Source of the DNA: CAZIKF01 sp964539825
GTDB taxonomy: Bacteria > Muiribacteriota > UBA6191
Length of the DNA stretch: 6,146 nucleotides
Reading direction: 5' to 3'
Assembly (NCBI GenBank): GCA_964539825.1
Contig: CAZIKF010000081.1
Location: 1-6,146 of the forward strand
The notes under the pieces are model-generated. The model saw only the letters and a program-made list of their open reading frames with translations, was not told where the DNA came from and searched no databases. Each line of letters opens with the position of its first letter. The first letter of the stretch is position 1. Made by a program: the position numbers and the translations under genes. This document shows, one piece after another, positions 6,098-6,146 of this stretch.

Positions 6098-6146
6098 ATG
6101 AACAGAATACTGACCGGAGTGCTAGCGCTGGCCATCAGCACACAGC
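6098..6146 (+). CDS. Third subtilisin-like protease paralog, 5' end only
   Basis: Only the first 16 codons lie inside the window, reading MNRILTGVLALAISTQ. This matches the signal peptides of the two complete proteases (MNKLLTGVLALAVCSQ and MNKLLQMVLALAVCTQ), and the leader AAGGAGTGAAT-N3-ATGAAC is shared. It is very probably a third copy of the same secreted protease; nothing of its propeptide or catalytic domain is visible. It has Ser where the other two have Cys14, which argues against lipid attachment at that cysteine. The frame is open to the window edge. Confidence 0.75.
   Translation, partial: MNRILTGVLALAISTQ

Noticed and set aside
1..6146. Insertion sequence or phage cargo explaining the duplication
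   Set aside because: No transposase, integrase or phage gene is present, and I could not find target-site duplications at the gene boundaries.

Overview
The window carries a head-to-tail array of closely related genes for secreted subtilisin-like serine proteases (family S8), all on the + strand. Two genes are complete (219-2792 and 3217-5790). Each encodes 857 residues, and the D/H/S triad and oxyanion Asn fall at identical positions (D179, H214, N312, S385). A third copy starts at 6098 and is cut by the window edge after 16 codons. Start-to-start distances are 2998 and 2881 bp, so the repeating unit is about 2.9-3.0 kb: promoter, leader, protease gene, terminator.

The organism cannot be named from this sequence. 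Sigma70-like promoters, AGGAG Shine-Dalgarno sites, rho-independent terminators, Sec signal peptides and intermediate base composition indicate a bacterium. The lack of sortase signals or S-layer repeats and the REP-like palindromes between genes would suit a Gram-negative-type environmental lineage, but this is a weak inference. No housekeeping gene is present to anchor taxonomy.

Layout: 1-218, intergenic leader of gene 1 with a double-hairpin palindromic repeat, a 9-bp-periodic pyrimidine-rich repeat module and a promoter. 219-2792, protease 1. 2793-3216, a 424-bp gap with a strong terminator, an inverted and enlarged copy of the palindromic repeat ending in a perfect 20-bp palindrome, a second copy of the 9-bp repeat module and the promoter of gene 2. 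3217-5790, protease 2. 5791-6097, a 307-bp gap with a terminator, the 9-bp repeat module in the opposite orientation, an A/T-rich stretch and the promoter of gene 3. 6098 to the end, the start of protease 3.

Each gene has its own promoter and terminator, so the array looks like independently transcribed paralogs rather than an operon. The shared protein layout is signal peptide, long propeptide, bacillopeptidase F-like catalytic domain, two small beta-rich domains, a glutamine-amidotransferase-like (flavodoxin-like) domain and a conserved helical tail. All copies are expected to be exported and to digest extracellular protein; the substrate is unknown. The two genes differ unevenly: the propeptide is almost unchanged even at silent sites, the catalytic domain is diverged at silent sites but conserved in protein, and the start of the amidotransferase-like domain is strongly diverged in protein. 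That mosaic, plus the shuffled intergenic repeat modules, is the most interesting signal. I found no CRISPR, tRNA, rRNA, transposase or defence gene.
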